64,000 bases of DNA from an uncultured Isosphaeraceae bacterium (lineage in GTDB: Bacteria > Planctomycetota > Planctomycetia > Isosphaerales > Isosphaeraceae). Both the position numbers and the translations under genes were made by a program. Below, in pieces: positions 29,740 through 38,771 of the stretch (position 1 is the first letter of the stretch; each line of letters begins with the position of its first letter). Location of the stretch: NCBI GenBank assembly GCA_945957605.1, contig CAMFLR010000023.1, positions 1 to 64,000 of the forward strand, read 5' to 3'. The notes below the pieces were generated by a model. It saw only the letters and a program-made list of their open reading frames with translations, searched no databases and was not told the origin of the DNA.

Positions 29740-30285
29740 CTATTCGCGGTCTCCAATGGCCACGCGCAGCCAGGCGCGGGCGTAGGCCCAGAGGCGGTCG
29801 GCGGTGCGGGGGGCGACGCCGAGCGCGGCGGCTGCCTCGGGGATGCTCATCCCTGCGAAGTAGCGGAGTTTGACCAGCTCAGCCGCTTGCGGATCGGCCT
29901 CGACCAGCCGGCCGAGGGCTTCGTCGACGGCTAGCAACTCGTCGTCGGTTCGATCGTCGGGCGCGGAGAGTGCGTCCTCGGGGAGGTCGATCCGGGCGCC
30001 TCCGCCTCCTCGCTTCAAGGCGCCACGCCGACGGGCACGGTCGACCAAGATGTGTCGCATCGCTTCGGCCGCGGCAGCGAAGAAGTGGCTTTGGTCGGCC
30101 CACCGGGGACCGTCGGCCCGACCGACCAACCGGACGTAGGCCTCGTGCACCAGCGCGGTCGCCTGGAGCGTCTGGCCCGCTGCTCGCCCGGCCATGCGCG
30201 CCGAGGCAACGCGACGCAACTCGCCGTAGACCAGCGGGAAGAGGTCGGCGGCACAGTGGCGGTCTTCGGCGGCGCTATCATCCAT
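29740..30285 (-). CDS. ECF sigma factor, planctomycete type
   Basis: A 181-residue extracytoplasmic-function sigma factor. Region 2 has LFPLVYGELRRVA, LVHEAYVRLV and the FFAAAAEAMRHILVDRARRR segment typical of the planctomycete/acidobacterial ECF group (TIGR02999-like). Region 4 ends with a helix-turn-helix, AAAALGVAPRTADRLWAYARAWL. I chose ATG 30285; a TTG three codons upstream is possible. In this group such factors are often encoded near Pkn2-type kinases rather than anti-sigma factors, and a kinase lies about 2.8 kb away on the opposite strand. It is divergent from the LGFP/C39 gene, so the two could share a control region. Confidence 0.92.
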   Translation of the reverse strand: MDDSAAEDRHCAADLFPLVYGELRRVASARMAGRAAGQTLQATALVHEAYVRLVGRADGPRWADQSHFFAAAAEAMRHILVDRARRRGALKRGGGGARIDLPEDALSAPDDRTDDELLAVDEALGRLVEADPQAAELVKLRYFAGMSIPEAAAALGVAPRTADRLWAYARAWLRVAIGDRE

Positions 30286-30531
30286 TCGCTTCAATCCTGG
30301 AGGGATCGAGCCGGGCGATCACGATCTCGGCCGGTTGTCGCGGTTTGGACTCGCAGGCTTTATCTTATGCCATCCGGCGCGTCGGGTGAACGCAGGAAGA
30401 TCTAGGCAGACCCCAATCCGACGAAAAGTTTTTCGAAATTCGTGGCGTGATCCAGAGCCGGAACGCGTGGGTGGGGTCGAAGAGCGAATGCGAACCAACG
30501 CGAACCAACCCAATCCAAGGAGATCGCCCCC

Positions 30532-32946
30532 ATGTCTCGTCCCGCTCTCCCACTCAAGCTCTCGCTCAGCCGCCGCAATCGTGCCAGAAACCGCCGGTCG
30601 TTCGTGCCTGGCCAGGTCGGTCTCGCGGTCTTGGAATCCCGGGTGGTCCTCTCGACCACCGGAATCACCGCCACGCTCTCAGCGGATGGTGTTTTGACCG
30701 TGACCGGAACGCATGGGGACGACACGATCAACGTCGTGCAGGAGGAGGCTTCGATTATCGCCGCGGGCGAGATGTTTGACACATCCTTGGTCAAGTCGAT
30801 CATGATCAAGGGGCTCGACGGGAACGACTTGATGAATGTGCAAACGACATTACCAATACCGGCGACGCTGAATGGAGGCGGCGGGCTCAATACGTACGTC
30901 GCTCCGCCCGGTGACACGGTGATCGACCTGATCATGACAGCAGGCCGCTCCATGTCGAAGGCCGTAATGGATAAGTACCAGTCGTTTGGCGGCGAAGATA
31001 ACACGATCCTCGGCAAGCCGTTGGGAGATGAGGTGGCCGCATATGGCGGGCGGGTGGTTCACTTCCAGTTCGGAGAGATTGACTACTCTGCCTCGACCGG
31101 CGCGCACGAAGTCAACGGCCTGATCGCCAGCAAGCTGAACTCCTCAGTCTACTTGACCGACGCGTCTGGTCATTCTGTCCGCGGCATCCTGGGCCTTGCG
31201 ACCTCCGACGAGATGGATGGTCCCGTCGGCGGGCGGGTGAGCCACTTCCTGGGAGGCGATATCGACTGGTCGCCCGCCACCGGGGCGCACACGATCATCG
31301 GCGCGATCGACGGTGATTATGCCGCGACCGCTTATCAGGTCGATGCCTTCGGCACGAGCGTTCAGCAAATCCTCGGCCTGCCCATCAGCGACGAGACCAA
31401 CGTCCCGGGGGTCGTCGGTGCCCGCATGCAAACCTTCCAGGGCGGGACGATCTATTCCTCGTCCGGCGGCGCGCATCCCGTGTTTGGAGCGATCGGTGCA
31501 GATTATGCCGCCACGGCCGTGGAGCGCGACGCTTTCGGGAACCACGTGCAGAAGCTCCTCGGCATGCCGACGGGTGACGAGACCGACGTCCTGGGCGTTC
31601 CGGGCGCTCGGATGCAGACTTTCCAGGGCGGGACGATCTATTACTCGCCGACGGCCGGCACGCATGTGATCATCGGAGCTATTGCAGGCGAGTACGACTA
31701 TACCCGTTTTGAAGGCGACCTCTTCGGGACGAGCGTCCAGACGATTCTTGGCCTGCCGACCGGCGAAGAGACGAACGTCCCCGGAGTTTCCGGCGCTCGG
31801 ATGCAGACTTTCCAGGGCGGGACGATCTACTCCTCGGGCTCCGGTACTTACGCTGTGTACGGAGCGATTGGGGGCCAGTACGCTGCGACCGCTTATCAGG
31901 TCGATGCCTTCGGCAAGAGCGTGCAGAAGATCCTCGGCATGCCGACGAGCGAAGAGATGAACGTCCCAGGCGTGCCCGGCGCGCGGATGCAAACCTTCCA
32001 GGGCGGAACGATTTACTCCTCGTCCGTCGGCACGCACGCGGTGATCGGCGCCATCGCGGTCGAATACGCCACCACAGCTTCTGAGACCGACGCCTTCGGG
32101 ACCAACGTGCAGACCATCGTCGGCATGCCGACCAGCGACGAGATGAATGTCCCCGGTGTTCCCGGCGCTCGGATGCAAACGTTCCAGGGCGGGACGATTT
32201 ACTACTCAGGCCTAGGCACGCACGTGATCATCGGGGCGATTCTCCAGAAGTACAACGCGATGGGCGGCCCGGCAGGAATACTCGGCCTGCCTCTAAACGA
32301 CGAGGAGTTCACGCCCAGCGGTGCGCGGACGGTGGCCTTCCAGAACGGCGAGATCTTCTGGTCGCAGGAGACGGGCGCCGAGGAGGCGATTCAGATCTCG
32401 GGTATTCCGGGCGGCTCGCCTCAGATCGATAACACAACATGCGGACCGAATACCGCCTCACGATTCCTCAGGTTCTATGGATTCAACCAGAGCTACGCTC
32501 AGATGATGAATCAGATTGAATATGACGGCGACCTTGTGAGCCGGGTCGGCATGGGGACTCGCCCATCGGTCATGCTCGCCGCCATTCAGAAGTATCGCCC
32601 GCAGACCACGCTCGAGGCTCGGGTCAATCGCGTCAACTATGGCGATGGCGGCATCGACCACATTCTCGACATCCTCGCCACCGGCAGGCCCGTGATCGCT
32701 CTAATCAACCCCACGGGCCAGAACAGGACCATTCCCACGGGCCACTTGCCCGAGGATCTCCACTGGATCGTGCTCACCGGGTACGACCGTTTCGACCGAA
32801 CAGTTACGCTCACGAATACCGACGGAAATTCGTACACAGAGAGCTTTGATCAGTTCTACACACAATGGAATTGGTCGGCTGATGGAGCGGTCGGTGACAT
32901 TCTGACGGGAGACTTCGACGTCCAGCCGCGGACGATCATCTACTGA
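30532..32946 (+). CDS. Secreted LGFP-repeat protein with C39-like peptidase domain
   Basis: An 804-residue extracellular protein. The N-terminus has an LEPR-XLL-like motif (LAVLESRVVLS, about residue 32) instead of a normal signal peptide. A short beta region (about 45-150) precedes a chain of LGFP repeats to about 620; six copies of 62-63 residues carry GARMQTFQGGTIY and GAI...Y. In other bacteria LGFP modules bind cell wall. The C-terminus is a peptidase C39-like papain fold: Cys637 in IDNTTCGPNT, His744 in DLHWIVLTGYD and Asn762/Asp764 in LTNTDG. It looks like a wall- or matrix-tethered cysteine protease. AAGGAG precedes the ATG. Confidence 0.88.
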   Translation: MSRPALPLKLSLSRRNRARNRRSFVPGQVGLAVLESRVVLSTTGITATLSADGVLTVTGTHGDDTINVVQEEASIIAAGEMFDTSLVKSIMIKGLDGNDLMNVQTTLPIPATLNGGGGLNTYVAPPGDTVIDLIMTAGRSMSKAVMDKYQSFGGEDNTILGKPLGDEVAAYGGRVVHFQFGEIDYSASTGAHEVNGLIASKLNSSVYLTDASGHSVRGILGLATSDEMDGPVGGRVSHFLGGDIDWSPATGAHTIIGAIDGDYAATAYQVDAFGTSVQQILGLPISDETNVPGVVGARMQTFQGGTIYSSSGGAHPVFGAIGADYAATAVERDAFGNHVQKLLGMPTGDETDVLGVPGARMQTFQGGTIYYSPTAGTHVIIGAIAGEYDYTRFEGDLFGTSVQTILGLPTGEETNVPGVSGARMQTFQGGTIYSSGSGTYAVYGAIGGQYAATAYQVDAFGKSVQKILGMPTSEEMNVPGVPGARMQTFQGGTIYSSSVGTHAVIGAIAVEYATTASETDAFGTNVQTIVGMPTSDEMNVPGVPGARMQTFQGGTIYYSGLGTHVIIGAILQKYNAMGGPAGILGLPLNDEEFTPSGARTVAFQNGEIFWSQETGAEEAIQISGIPGGSPQIDNTTCGPNTASRFLRFYGFNQSYAQMMNQIEYDGDLVSRVGMGTRPSVMLAAIQKYRPQTTLEARVNRVNYGDGGIDHILDILATGRPVIALINPTGQNRTIPTGHLPEDLHWIVLTGYDRFDRTVTLTNTDGNSYTESFDQFYTQWNWSADGAVGDILTGDFDVQPRTIIY
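31280..32265 (+). repeat. Tandem LGFP-coding repeats, period about 186-189 bases
   Basis: Five to six direct copies within the LGFP/C39 gene. Each contains near-identical DNA for the GARMQTFQGGTIY segment (for example TTCCAGGGCGGGACGATCTA, repeated at about 31436, 31621, 31810 and 32185). The high DNA identity suggests recent expansion or ongoing gene conversion. There are no spacers, so this is not a CRISPR array. Confidence 0.9.
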
Positions 32947-32955
32947 TTCGCGAAA

Positions 32956-33000
32956 GGCGGGACGTCGATCGGTCGCTTGCGGCCTGTCGACCGTCCCGCC
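32956..33000 (+). terminator. Possible terminator after LGFP/C39 gene
   Basis: GGCGGGACG and CGTCCCGCC form a 9-bp GC-rich stem with a 27-base loop, starting 10 bases after the stop codon. No T-run follows, so it may act as an mRNA end stabiliser rather than a true terminator. Confidence 0.45.
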
Positions 33001-33053
33001 GTTCGAGTAGACTCGACTCAAACACATCAACATCAACGCGTCGGCGACCCCCA

Positions 33054-36000
33054 ATGAACGAGCGGACACTCTTCCTCGCCGCCCTGGAGATCGACGACGC
33101 ATCAGCCCGCAAGGCTTACCTCGACGAGACCTGCCGCGACAATCCCGCCCTTCGCCAAAGAGTCGAGCGTCTTCTTAACGCCCTCGTCGAAGCCGACAGC
33201 TTCATGGCCGGGCCGGTCGCAGATTCCACACTGAAGTCATACGACGACCTGTCCACCCCAATCCCCGCGCCGCCTGGCCCAATTCCGTCCGAGACCGGCG
33301 TTCTACTCTCGGACCGTTACGAGGTAGGCGAACCAATCGGCCGCGGCGGCATGGGCACTGTGTATCGTGCCGAGCAGCTTCGGCCGGTGAAGAGGTCGGT
33401 TGCGGTCAAGCTGATCAACCCAGGGATGGACTCGAGGTCGGTCCTCGCCCGGTTCGAGGCTGAGCGGCAAGCACTGGCGGTGATGGATCATCCTCACATC
33501 GCCAAGGTGCTCGACGCCGGCGCGACGACAGACGGCCGGCCGTTTTTCGTAATGGAGCTGGTCGACGGCGTTCCGCTGACCGACTACTGCGATGCCCGTA
33601 AGCTGTCTGTGCCCGCGCGGCTCGAACTGTTCCGCCAGGTTTGCGGGGCGGTTCAGCACGCACACCAGAAAGGAGTGATTCATCGCGACATCAAGCCGAG
33701 CAACGTGCTAGTCGAAGACGTTGGCGGTACGGCGGTGCCGAAGGTGATCGACTTCGGGCTGGCCAAGGCGATCGGCGGCGCGACGCTGACGGATCAGAGC
33801 GTGTTCACCATTCCCGGAGTGATGGCCGGCACCCCTCTCTACATGGCCCCCGAGCAGGCAAGCCCGGATGCTCGGGATGTTGACACGAGGGCCGACGTCT
33901 ATGCTCTCGGAGCGGTGCTGTACGAACTGTTAACCGGCAGCCCTCCCATTGGCCGCGAGATCCTACGATGGGCTGCCCCCCACGAGGTTTATCGGCTGAT
34001 CCGCGAGGACGACCCGCCTCCGCCAAGCAGTCGAGTTGGGGCGGCCGACGACTTGCCGTCCGTCGCCGTGAACCGCGGGACAGAGCCTTCGCGACTGAGC
34101 CGGGCCATTCGAGGCGACCTCGACTGGGTCGTGATGAAGGCGCTCGAAAAGGACCGCGGGCGCCGCTACGAGTCTGCCGCCGCGTTCGCCGACGATATCG
34201 GGCGGTTCCTCAATCAAGAGCCTGTCGCCGCCGGGCCCCCTACCCTCCGCTATCGCATAGCCAAGTTCGTCAGGCGCAACCAGGGAGCCGTGACTGCCGC
34301 GGCGTTTATCCTTTTGGCACTGCTCCTGGGAATGGCAGGCACGATTTGGGGGATGTTCGAGGCTCGCCAACAGCGAGACGCCGCCGACAACGCCCTGGGA
34401 CTTGAGGCTAAAGCCAGAGAGAAGGCCGAAACGAACTTGGCCTATGCGAAGAAGGGAAACGAGATCCTGGGCTCGGTCTTTGCCGAGCTTGATCCCGAGC
34501 AGATCGCGGAGTCTGGCCGGCCGCTCCAGGATGTTCTGCGCGACAATCTCAAAACGGCTGTGCGTGAGCTCGAAGGCTCGGCGATTGGTGATCCTCTGAC
34601 AGTGGCTGAGATGCAGACGACTCTCGCCATGTCGTTGAAGGGCCTTGGCGAATACGAGCCGGCAACCGCGCTACTGGAGAAAGCGGCCGATACTCGTGCT
34701 TCAAAACTCGGCTCGGATCACCGCACGACGCTTTCAAGCCGAAACAATCTCGCCGAAGTCCACCGCACCGCCGGCCAATTCGACAAGGCCGTACCGCTCT
34801 TCGAAAAGACTCTTGCGACGATGCGCGAGAAGCTTGGGCCCGACGACCCCGATACGCTCGACTGCATGAACAACCTGGGCCTGGCTCTTCAGGACGCCGG
34901 ACGTGCCGAGGAATCGATCGCAATCCTCGAGCAAACGCTGGCCCTGCGCAAATCGAAGCTCGGCGCCGATCACCAGGCCACGCTCATCACGATGAACAAC
35001 CTGGCCGGCGGCAAGCTTGACCTCGGTAAGACCGACGAGGCCATCGCGCTTTACGAGCAGACCCTGGCGCTGCGCAAATCGAAGCTCGGGCCGGATCACC
35101 CGCAGACGCTCAACTCGATGGACAACCTGGCGGGCGCGTACAAGTTTGTCGGGCGGGTGCGCGATGCCATTCCGCTCTGGGAAGAAGATTTGCGTTTGAC
35201 CAAGGCGAAACTCGGGCACGATCACCCCGACTCGCTCGCGGTCATGAACAACCTGGCTGGCGGATACCGCGACGCCGGCCGGCCGACTGAGGCCATCCCG
35301 ATCCACGAGGAGACCTTGCGGCTCATGCGGCTCAAGCTCGGCCCCGACCACCCCAGCACCCTGCGCGTGATGGGCAACCTCGGCGGCGATTACCTGATCG
35401 CCCTCAAGTTCGACAAAGCGATCGCGATCTTCGAGGAATCGCTCGCGCGACGGGAAGCGAAGCTCGGCCCCGATCACCCCGATGTCCTCGGCGCCATGAA
35501 CAACCTGGCTCAGACCTATCGAGACTCGGGCAATCTCGACAAGGCGATCCCGCTTCTGGAGCGGACCATCCCGCTGCTGGAAAAGAAGCTGGGACGGGCT
35601 CACTTCACGACTCAGGCTGCCATCGCCAACCTGGGTATTTCGCATCTTAGCGCCGGCAGGCCAGTAAACGCGCTTCCCCTGCTGGAAGAGGCTCACGCCG
35701 CCTCGCGCGACAATCCGGCCATCCGCTGGGCTGGGCCATACTTGCTCGACACCTATGCGCGAACGGGGCGCGGTGATGCGGCGGCTCGGCTGGTCCCAGA
35801 GATCATTGCCGAAGGGCGCCGGACGCACCCTCCAGGCAGCGCGGATTTGTCCGACCGCCTGGCGCTGTGTGCGAGGGTCTTGCTGCAGTTCAAGAAATAC
35901 GCCGAGGCCGACCCCATTCTCCGTGAGACGCTCGCCATCCGCGAGAAGCTTCAGCCCGACGTCTGGGGCACGTTCAACACGATGTCGCAACTCGGCGGGG

Positions 36001-36203
36001 CCTTGCTTGGTCAGCGAAAGTATGTCGAGGCCGAGCCAATGCTCGTGCGAGGCTTCGAGGGGCTGCGTCAGCGCAAGTCTTCGATTCCCGCTCAGGCTAG
36101 CGAACGTCTTCCCGAGGCGATCGACCGTCTGATCGAATTGTACGAATCGACCGGCCGGCCCGACGAGGCGAAGAAATGGAAGGCAGAGCGGTCGAAACCG
36201 TGA
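33054..36203 (+). CDS. Ser/Thr protein kinase with TPR tail (Pkn2-type)
   Basis: A 1049-residue receptor-like kinase. After a planctomycete N-terminal helix bundle (to about residue 50) comes a complete kinase domain: the glycine loop GRGGMG near 93, a catalytic lysine in SVAVKLI, HRDIKPSNV near 209, DFGLAK near 233 and MAPEQAS. A transmembrane helix (about 411-435, ILLALLLGMAGTIWGMF) leads to about 12 TPRs of 42 residues, repeatedly KLGPDHPxTLxxMxNLA. The kinase is therefore cytoplasmic and the TPRs probably extracytoplasmic. It lies about 110 bases after the LGFP/C39 gene on the same strand. It probably phosphorylates partners in an envelope-stress pathway with the nearby ECF factor; that link is inference. 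Confidence 0.93.
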   Translation: MNERTLFLAALEIDDASARKAYLDETCRDNPALRQRVERLLNALVEADSFMAGPVADSTLKSYDDLSTPIPAPPGPIPSETGVLLSDRYEVGEPIGRGGMGTVYRAEQLRPVKRSVAVKLINPGMDSRSVLARFEAERQALAVMDHPHIAKVLDAGATTDGRPFFVMELVDGVPLTDYCDARKLSVPARLELFRQVCGAVQHAHQKGVIHRDIKPSNVLVEDVGGTAVPKVIDFGLAKAIGGATLTDQSVFTIPGVMAGTPLYMAPEQASPDARDVDTRADVYALGAVLYELLTGSPPIGREILRWAAPHEVYRLIREDDPPPPSSRVGAADDLPSVAVNRGTEPSRLSRAIRGDLDWVVMKALEKDRGRRYESAAAFADDIGRFLNQEPVAAGPPTLRYRIAKFVRRNQGAVTAAAFILLALLLGMAGTIWGMFEARQQRDAADNALGLEAKAREKAETNLAYAKKGNEILGSVFAELDPEQIAESGRPLQDVLRDNLKTAVRELEGSAIGDPLTVAEMQTTLAMSLKGLGEYEPATALLEKAADTRASKLGSDHRTTLSSRNNLAEVHRTAGQFDKAVPLFEKTLATMREKLGPDDPDTLDCMNNLGLALQDAGRAEESIAILEQTLALRKSKLGADHQATLITMNNLAGGKLDLGKTDEAIALYEQTLALRKSKLGPDHPQTLNSMDNLAGAYKFVGRVRDAIPLWEEDLRLTKAKLGHDHPDSLAVMNNLAGGYRDAGRPTEAIPIHEETLRLMRLKLGPDHPSTLRVMGNLGGDYLIALKFDKAIAIFEESLARREAKLGPDHPDVLGAMNNLAQTYRDSGNLDKAIPLLERTIPLLEKKLGRAHFTTQAAIANLGISHLSAGRPVNALPLLEEAHAASRDNPAIRWAGPYLLDTYARTGRGDAAARLVPEIIAEGRRTHPPGSADLSDRLALCARVLLQFKKYAEADPILRETLAIREKLQPDVWGTFNTMSQLGGALLGQRKYVEAEPMLVRGFEGLRQRKSSIPAQASERLPEAIDRLIELYESTGRPDEAKKWKAERSKP

Positions 36204-36231
36204 GCCGCCGGTCCGAATCCAAGAACATGAG

Positions 36232-36400
36232 GCTCATGATGGACTTCGGGGTTGTGATCGAAATCAGGCCCTCGGGTGCCACTGGTGGTACCCCACCACT
36301 GTGCCCTTAGTGACGCCCAACACACTGGCTGACTACAGCCAGTGGCACCCAGAAAAGGCAGACCTAGTCGCGAACATGACGCACCACTCTTCTGAATTTC
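36232..36400 (+). repeat. Dispersed two-hairpin repeat, copy B
   Basis: This is the best-preserved copy. The first palindrome is CCACTGGTGGTACCCCACCA. The second is CACTGGCTG-ACTA-CAGCCAGTG, a perfect 9-bp stem. It starts about 30 bases after the kinase stop codon. A minus-strand frame through it overlaps the kinase gene's end and is an artefact of the repeat. Confidence 0.8.
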
Positions 36401-36449
36401 AGAATGAGCCAACCAAAAGGCTGAAGCGACGTTGCTTATGACTAACCAG

Positions 36450-37385
36450 TTATTGCGCGACCCGAACGAGACGGAATCCTAGCTCGTTGATCCGGAACGA
36501 AGGGTCGTACGCGTTCCGATCCGCAGCCCGTGTCGTCCCCGTTGAACTGACCCAACCGCCGCCGCGGTACACCCGGACGGAACCTCTGGCGGGACCGGTG
36601 GGATCGGTTATAGGGCGTGTGGAGTAATCTCCCATCCAGTCGGCACACCACTCCGTGACGTTGCCGTGCATGTCGTAGATTCCGAACGCGTTTGGTTTGA
36701 AGCGACCGACCGGCGCCGAACAGACGTAGCCGTCCTGAGGCGAGATTGTCGATCGATTGGGAAATGCACGCCGAGCGCTGCCGTCCGCGATATTTCCGTG
36801 CTTCACCACGTCTTCAGCCTTGGTTCCAAAAAAGTACGGCGAAGTTGTTCCGGCTCGACAGCAGTATTCCCACTCGGCTTCGGTCGGCAACCGGTAAATC
36901 TGCCCGTCCTTCTTCGATAGCCAATTCGCGAACCGTGCGGCGTCGTTCCACGAAACATTCACCACCGGATGATCATCCGTTTGCGCGAATCCCGCGTTCC
37001 GCCAGGTCAATTCCTTCCGTTTGTTGAACAGCTCTTTCTCCGACTCGCCCCAGCCGTATGAGCCATCGCCCGCTTCGGCCTCTGTCTTGTAACCGGTGTC
37101 TTCGATGAACTGACGGAACTGTCCCCGCGTTACCTCGTACATACCGAGGTAGAAGTCGCGCGATAGAGTGACTTCGTGCTGCAATTCGTTCTCGTAGCGA
37201 TTCTTCTCGGTCGTCGGGGAACCCATCACAAAAGTTCCCTTCGGTATCCGCACGAATTTCATGGCCGTGGTTTTGCTCGCGAATTCCTTCTCGTCGTCCT
37301 TCTTGTCGGATTCGCCCGCTTGCACGACGCCGGCGAACGCGGCAAAGAGCACGAAGATTAGCAGCACACAACGGGAAACGAACAT
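36450..37385 (-). CDS. Formylglycine-generating-enzyme (SUMF1) family protein, exported
   Basis: A 311-residue protein with a signal peptide (hydrophobic core to about residue 18, cleavage after VVQAG). It has the FGE-sulfatase fold markers in order: FVRIPKGTFVMGS, YEVTRGQFRQF, HPVVNVSWNDAARFANWLS, RLPTEAEWEYCCRAGT, GIYDMHGNVTEWCADW, VYRGGGWVSS and LGFRLVR. The active-site cysteine pair of true sulfatase activators is not clearly present, so it may be a pseudo-enzyme or act on another substrate; planctomycetes have many such paralogues. It lies 52 bases downstream of DUF1552 in the same direction and may be in that operon. No sulfatase is adjacent. Confidence 0.88.
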   Translation of the reverse strand: MFVSRCVLLIFVLFAAFAGVVQAGESDKKDDEKEFASKTTAMKFVRIPKGTFVMGSPTTEKNRYENELQHEVTLSRDFYLGMYEVTRGQFRQFIEDTGYKTEAEAGDGSYGWGESEKELFNKRKELTWRNAGFAQTDDHPVVNVSWNDAARFANWLSKKDGQIYRLPTEAEWEYCCRAGTTSPYFFGTKAEDVVKHGNIADGSARRAFPNRSTISPQDGYVCSAPVGRFKPNAFGIYDMHGNVTEWCADWMGDYSTRPITDPTGPARGSVRVYRGGGWVSSTGTTRAADRNAYDPSFRINELGFRLVRVAQ

Positions 37386-37436
37386 TTCTTGAATAGTTCT
37401 CGGTTGTGAGTTGTTAGTTCTCGGTTTGCTACTGAT

Positions 37437-38771
37437 TTATGAGAGTTGGTCAAGCGGGCCGGTGCTGTCGCCGAACTTTTCGGCTTTAACGCCCAGCCGT
37501 TCGAAGAAGGACATGTAGAGGTTGCACAGCGGGGTGCGCGCGGGGTAGACAATGTGTCGGCCGGTGTTGATCGTTCCACCGCCCTTGCCGAATGTGAGCA
37601 CCGGCAGGTTTGTGTGTGCGTGCCGGTTGCCGTCGCTGTGACCGCTGCCGTAGAGGATCATGCTGTTGTCCAGCAGCGTCCGGTCGCCTTCCTTGATCGC
37701 CTTCATTTTGCCCAAAAGATAGGCCAGTTGCTCGACCTGGTGCTGGTTGATCTTGGCGTGTTTCTCGATCATCCCAGGGTCGTTGCCGTGGTGCGATACG
37801 CCGTGGTGCTCCTCGGTAAATCCAAGCTCGGGGAACGCGCGCCGGGTTCCCTCGTTTCCGAGCACGAGGGTAGAGATCCGCGTGATGTCGGTCTGGAACG
37901 CGAGCACCAGAAGGTCGGCCATTAACCGGAAGTGATCGGCGAATTTGGCGGGGATGGTCGTGGGTCGCGCCATTCCCTTGCTGATCTTCGGATCCAGCTC
38001 GTAGGGAGGCTGTTTGATCTGGCGCTCGATCTCGCGAACCGACGTCAGGTACTCGTCCATGCGCCGGCGATCGGCCACTCCGACCGCACGATTCAGGTCA
38101 CTCGCCTGCTCCCGAACGAAGTCCAGGATGCTCAGCCGGTTCACCTCTAACTGGGCCTGAGCCTCGGACATCTCACGCGCATTGCGCCCGCCAAAGAGGC
38201 GGTCGAACACGATTCGCGGGTTGATCTCCTTGGGTGCGGGAGTGTTCGGCGTGCGCCAGGATAAATTGGTTTGATACACACATGTGTAACCCGTGTCGCA
38301 ATAGCCGTCTTGTTGGCCGTACTCGCAACCGAGCTCCAACGACGGATACCGCGTTGCGCTGCCAATCTGCGATGCGGCAAGCTGATCCATACTCACAGCG
38401 GCCTGGATGTCGGCCCCGAGCGTTTTCTTGATCGGCACGCCGGTCAGGTAAGCGGGCATCGTGCAGGCGTGCGCACCGCCGCCACGGGCTTTTTCGCAGG
38501 CCAGTTCGCTAAGGATGAGCATATCGCTCTTGTATGGTTCCAGCGGCTTGAGGATGCGGGGAAGGTTGAATTCCTTTCCCACTTCTTTCGGCCGCCACTG
38601 GTCCATGATGACGCCGTTGGCCACGTAAAGAACGGCCATGCGTCTGGGAAACGCGGTGCCAGCGGCCGCCGCGGCGCCTCGGGGTAGCATCGCCTCGAGG
38701 AACGGCAGCGCAATGGTTGCGCCGAGGCCCTTCAAGGTGGCGCGGCGAGAGATAGGTGCGCGAGCGGGCAT
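37437..38771 (-). CDS. DUF1552 domain protein, Tat-exported
   Basis: A 444-residue protein with a twin-arginine signal (SRRATLKGLG near residue 8, then an Ala-rich stretch). The conserved DUF1552 segments are present: RMAVLYVANGVIMDQWRP, the GGAHACTMPAYLTG block and ILYGSGHSDGNRHAHTNLPV. The family is abundant in planctomycetes and is nearly always paired with DUF1592-type proteins, as here. Its biochemical role is not established. ATG 38771 overlaps the upstream stop codon as TGATG, which implies translational coupling; a GTG one codon upstream is the alternative start. Confidence 0.9.
   Translation of the reverse strand: MPARAPISRRATLKGLGATIALPFLEAMLPRGAAAAAGTAFPRRMAVLYVANGVIMDQWRPKEVGKEFNLPRILKPLEPYKSDMLILSELACEKARGGGAHACTMPAYLTGVPIKKTLGADIQAAVSMDQLAASQIGSATRYPSLELGCEYGQQDGYCDTGYTCVYQTNLSWRTPNTPAPKEINPRIVFDRLFGGRNAREMSEAQAQLEVNRLSILDFVREQASDLNRAVGVADRRRMDEYLTSVREIERQIKQPPYELDPKISKGMARPTTIPAKFADHFRLMADLLVLAFQTDITRISTLVLGNEGTRRAFPELGFTEEHHGVSHHGNDPGMIEKHAKINQHQVEQLAYLLGKMKAIKEGDRTLLDNSMILYGSGHSDGNRHAHTNLPVLTFGKGGGTINTGRHIVYPARTPLCNLYMSFFERLGVKAEKFGDSTGPLDQLS

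Noticed and set aside
31144..32178. 344-codon open frame on the minus strand
   Set aside because: Mirror of the LGFP tandem repeats; it has no independent features.
31280..32265. Regular repeats suggesting a CRISPR array
   Set aside because: Period 186-189 bases, no spacers, and the repeats are in frame within a protein.
34734..35990. 418-codon open frame on the minus strand
   Set aside because: Antisense of the kinase TPR region, an artefact of repeated GC-rich codons.
36092..36412. Minus-strand frame of 106 codons
   Set aside because: It is the repeat copy B plus the antisense of the kinase end. The similar string in copy A (8328-8534) shows that both come from the repeat.
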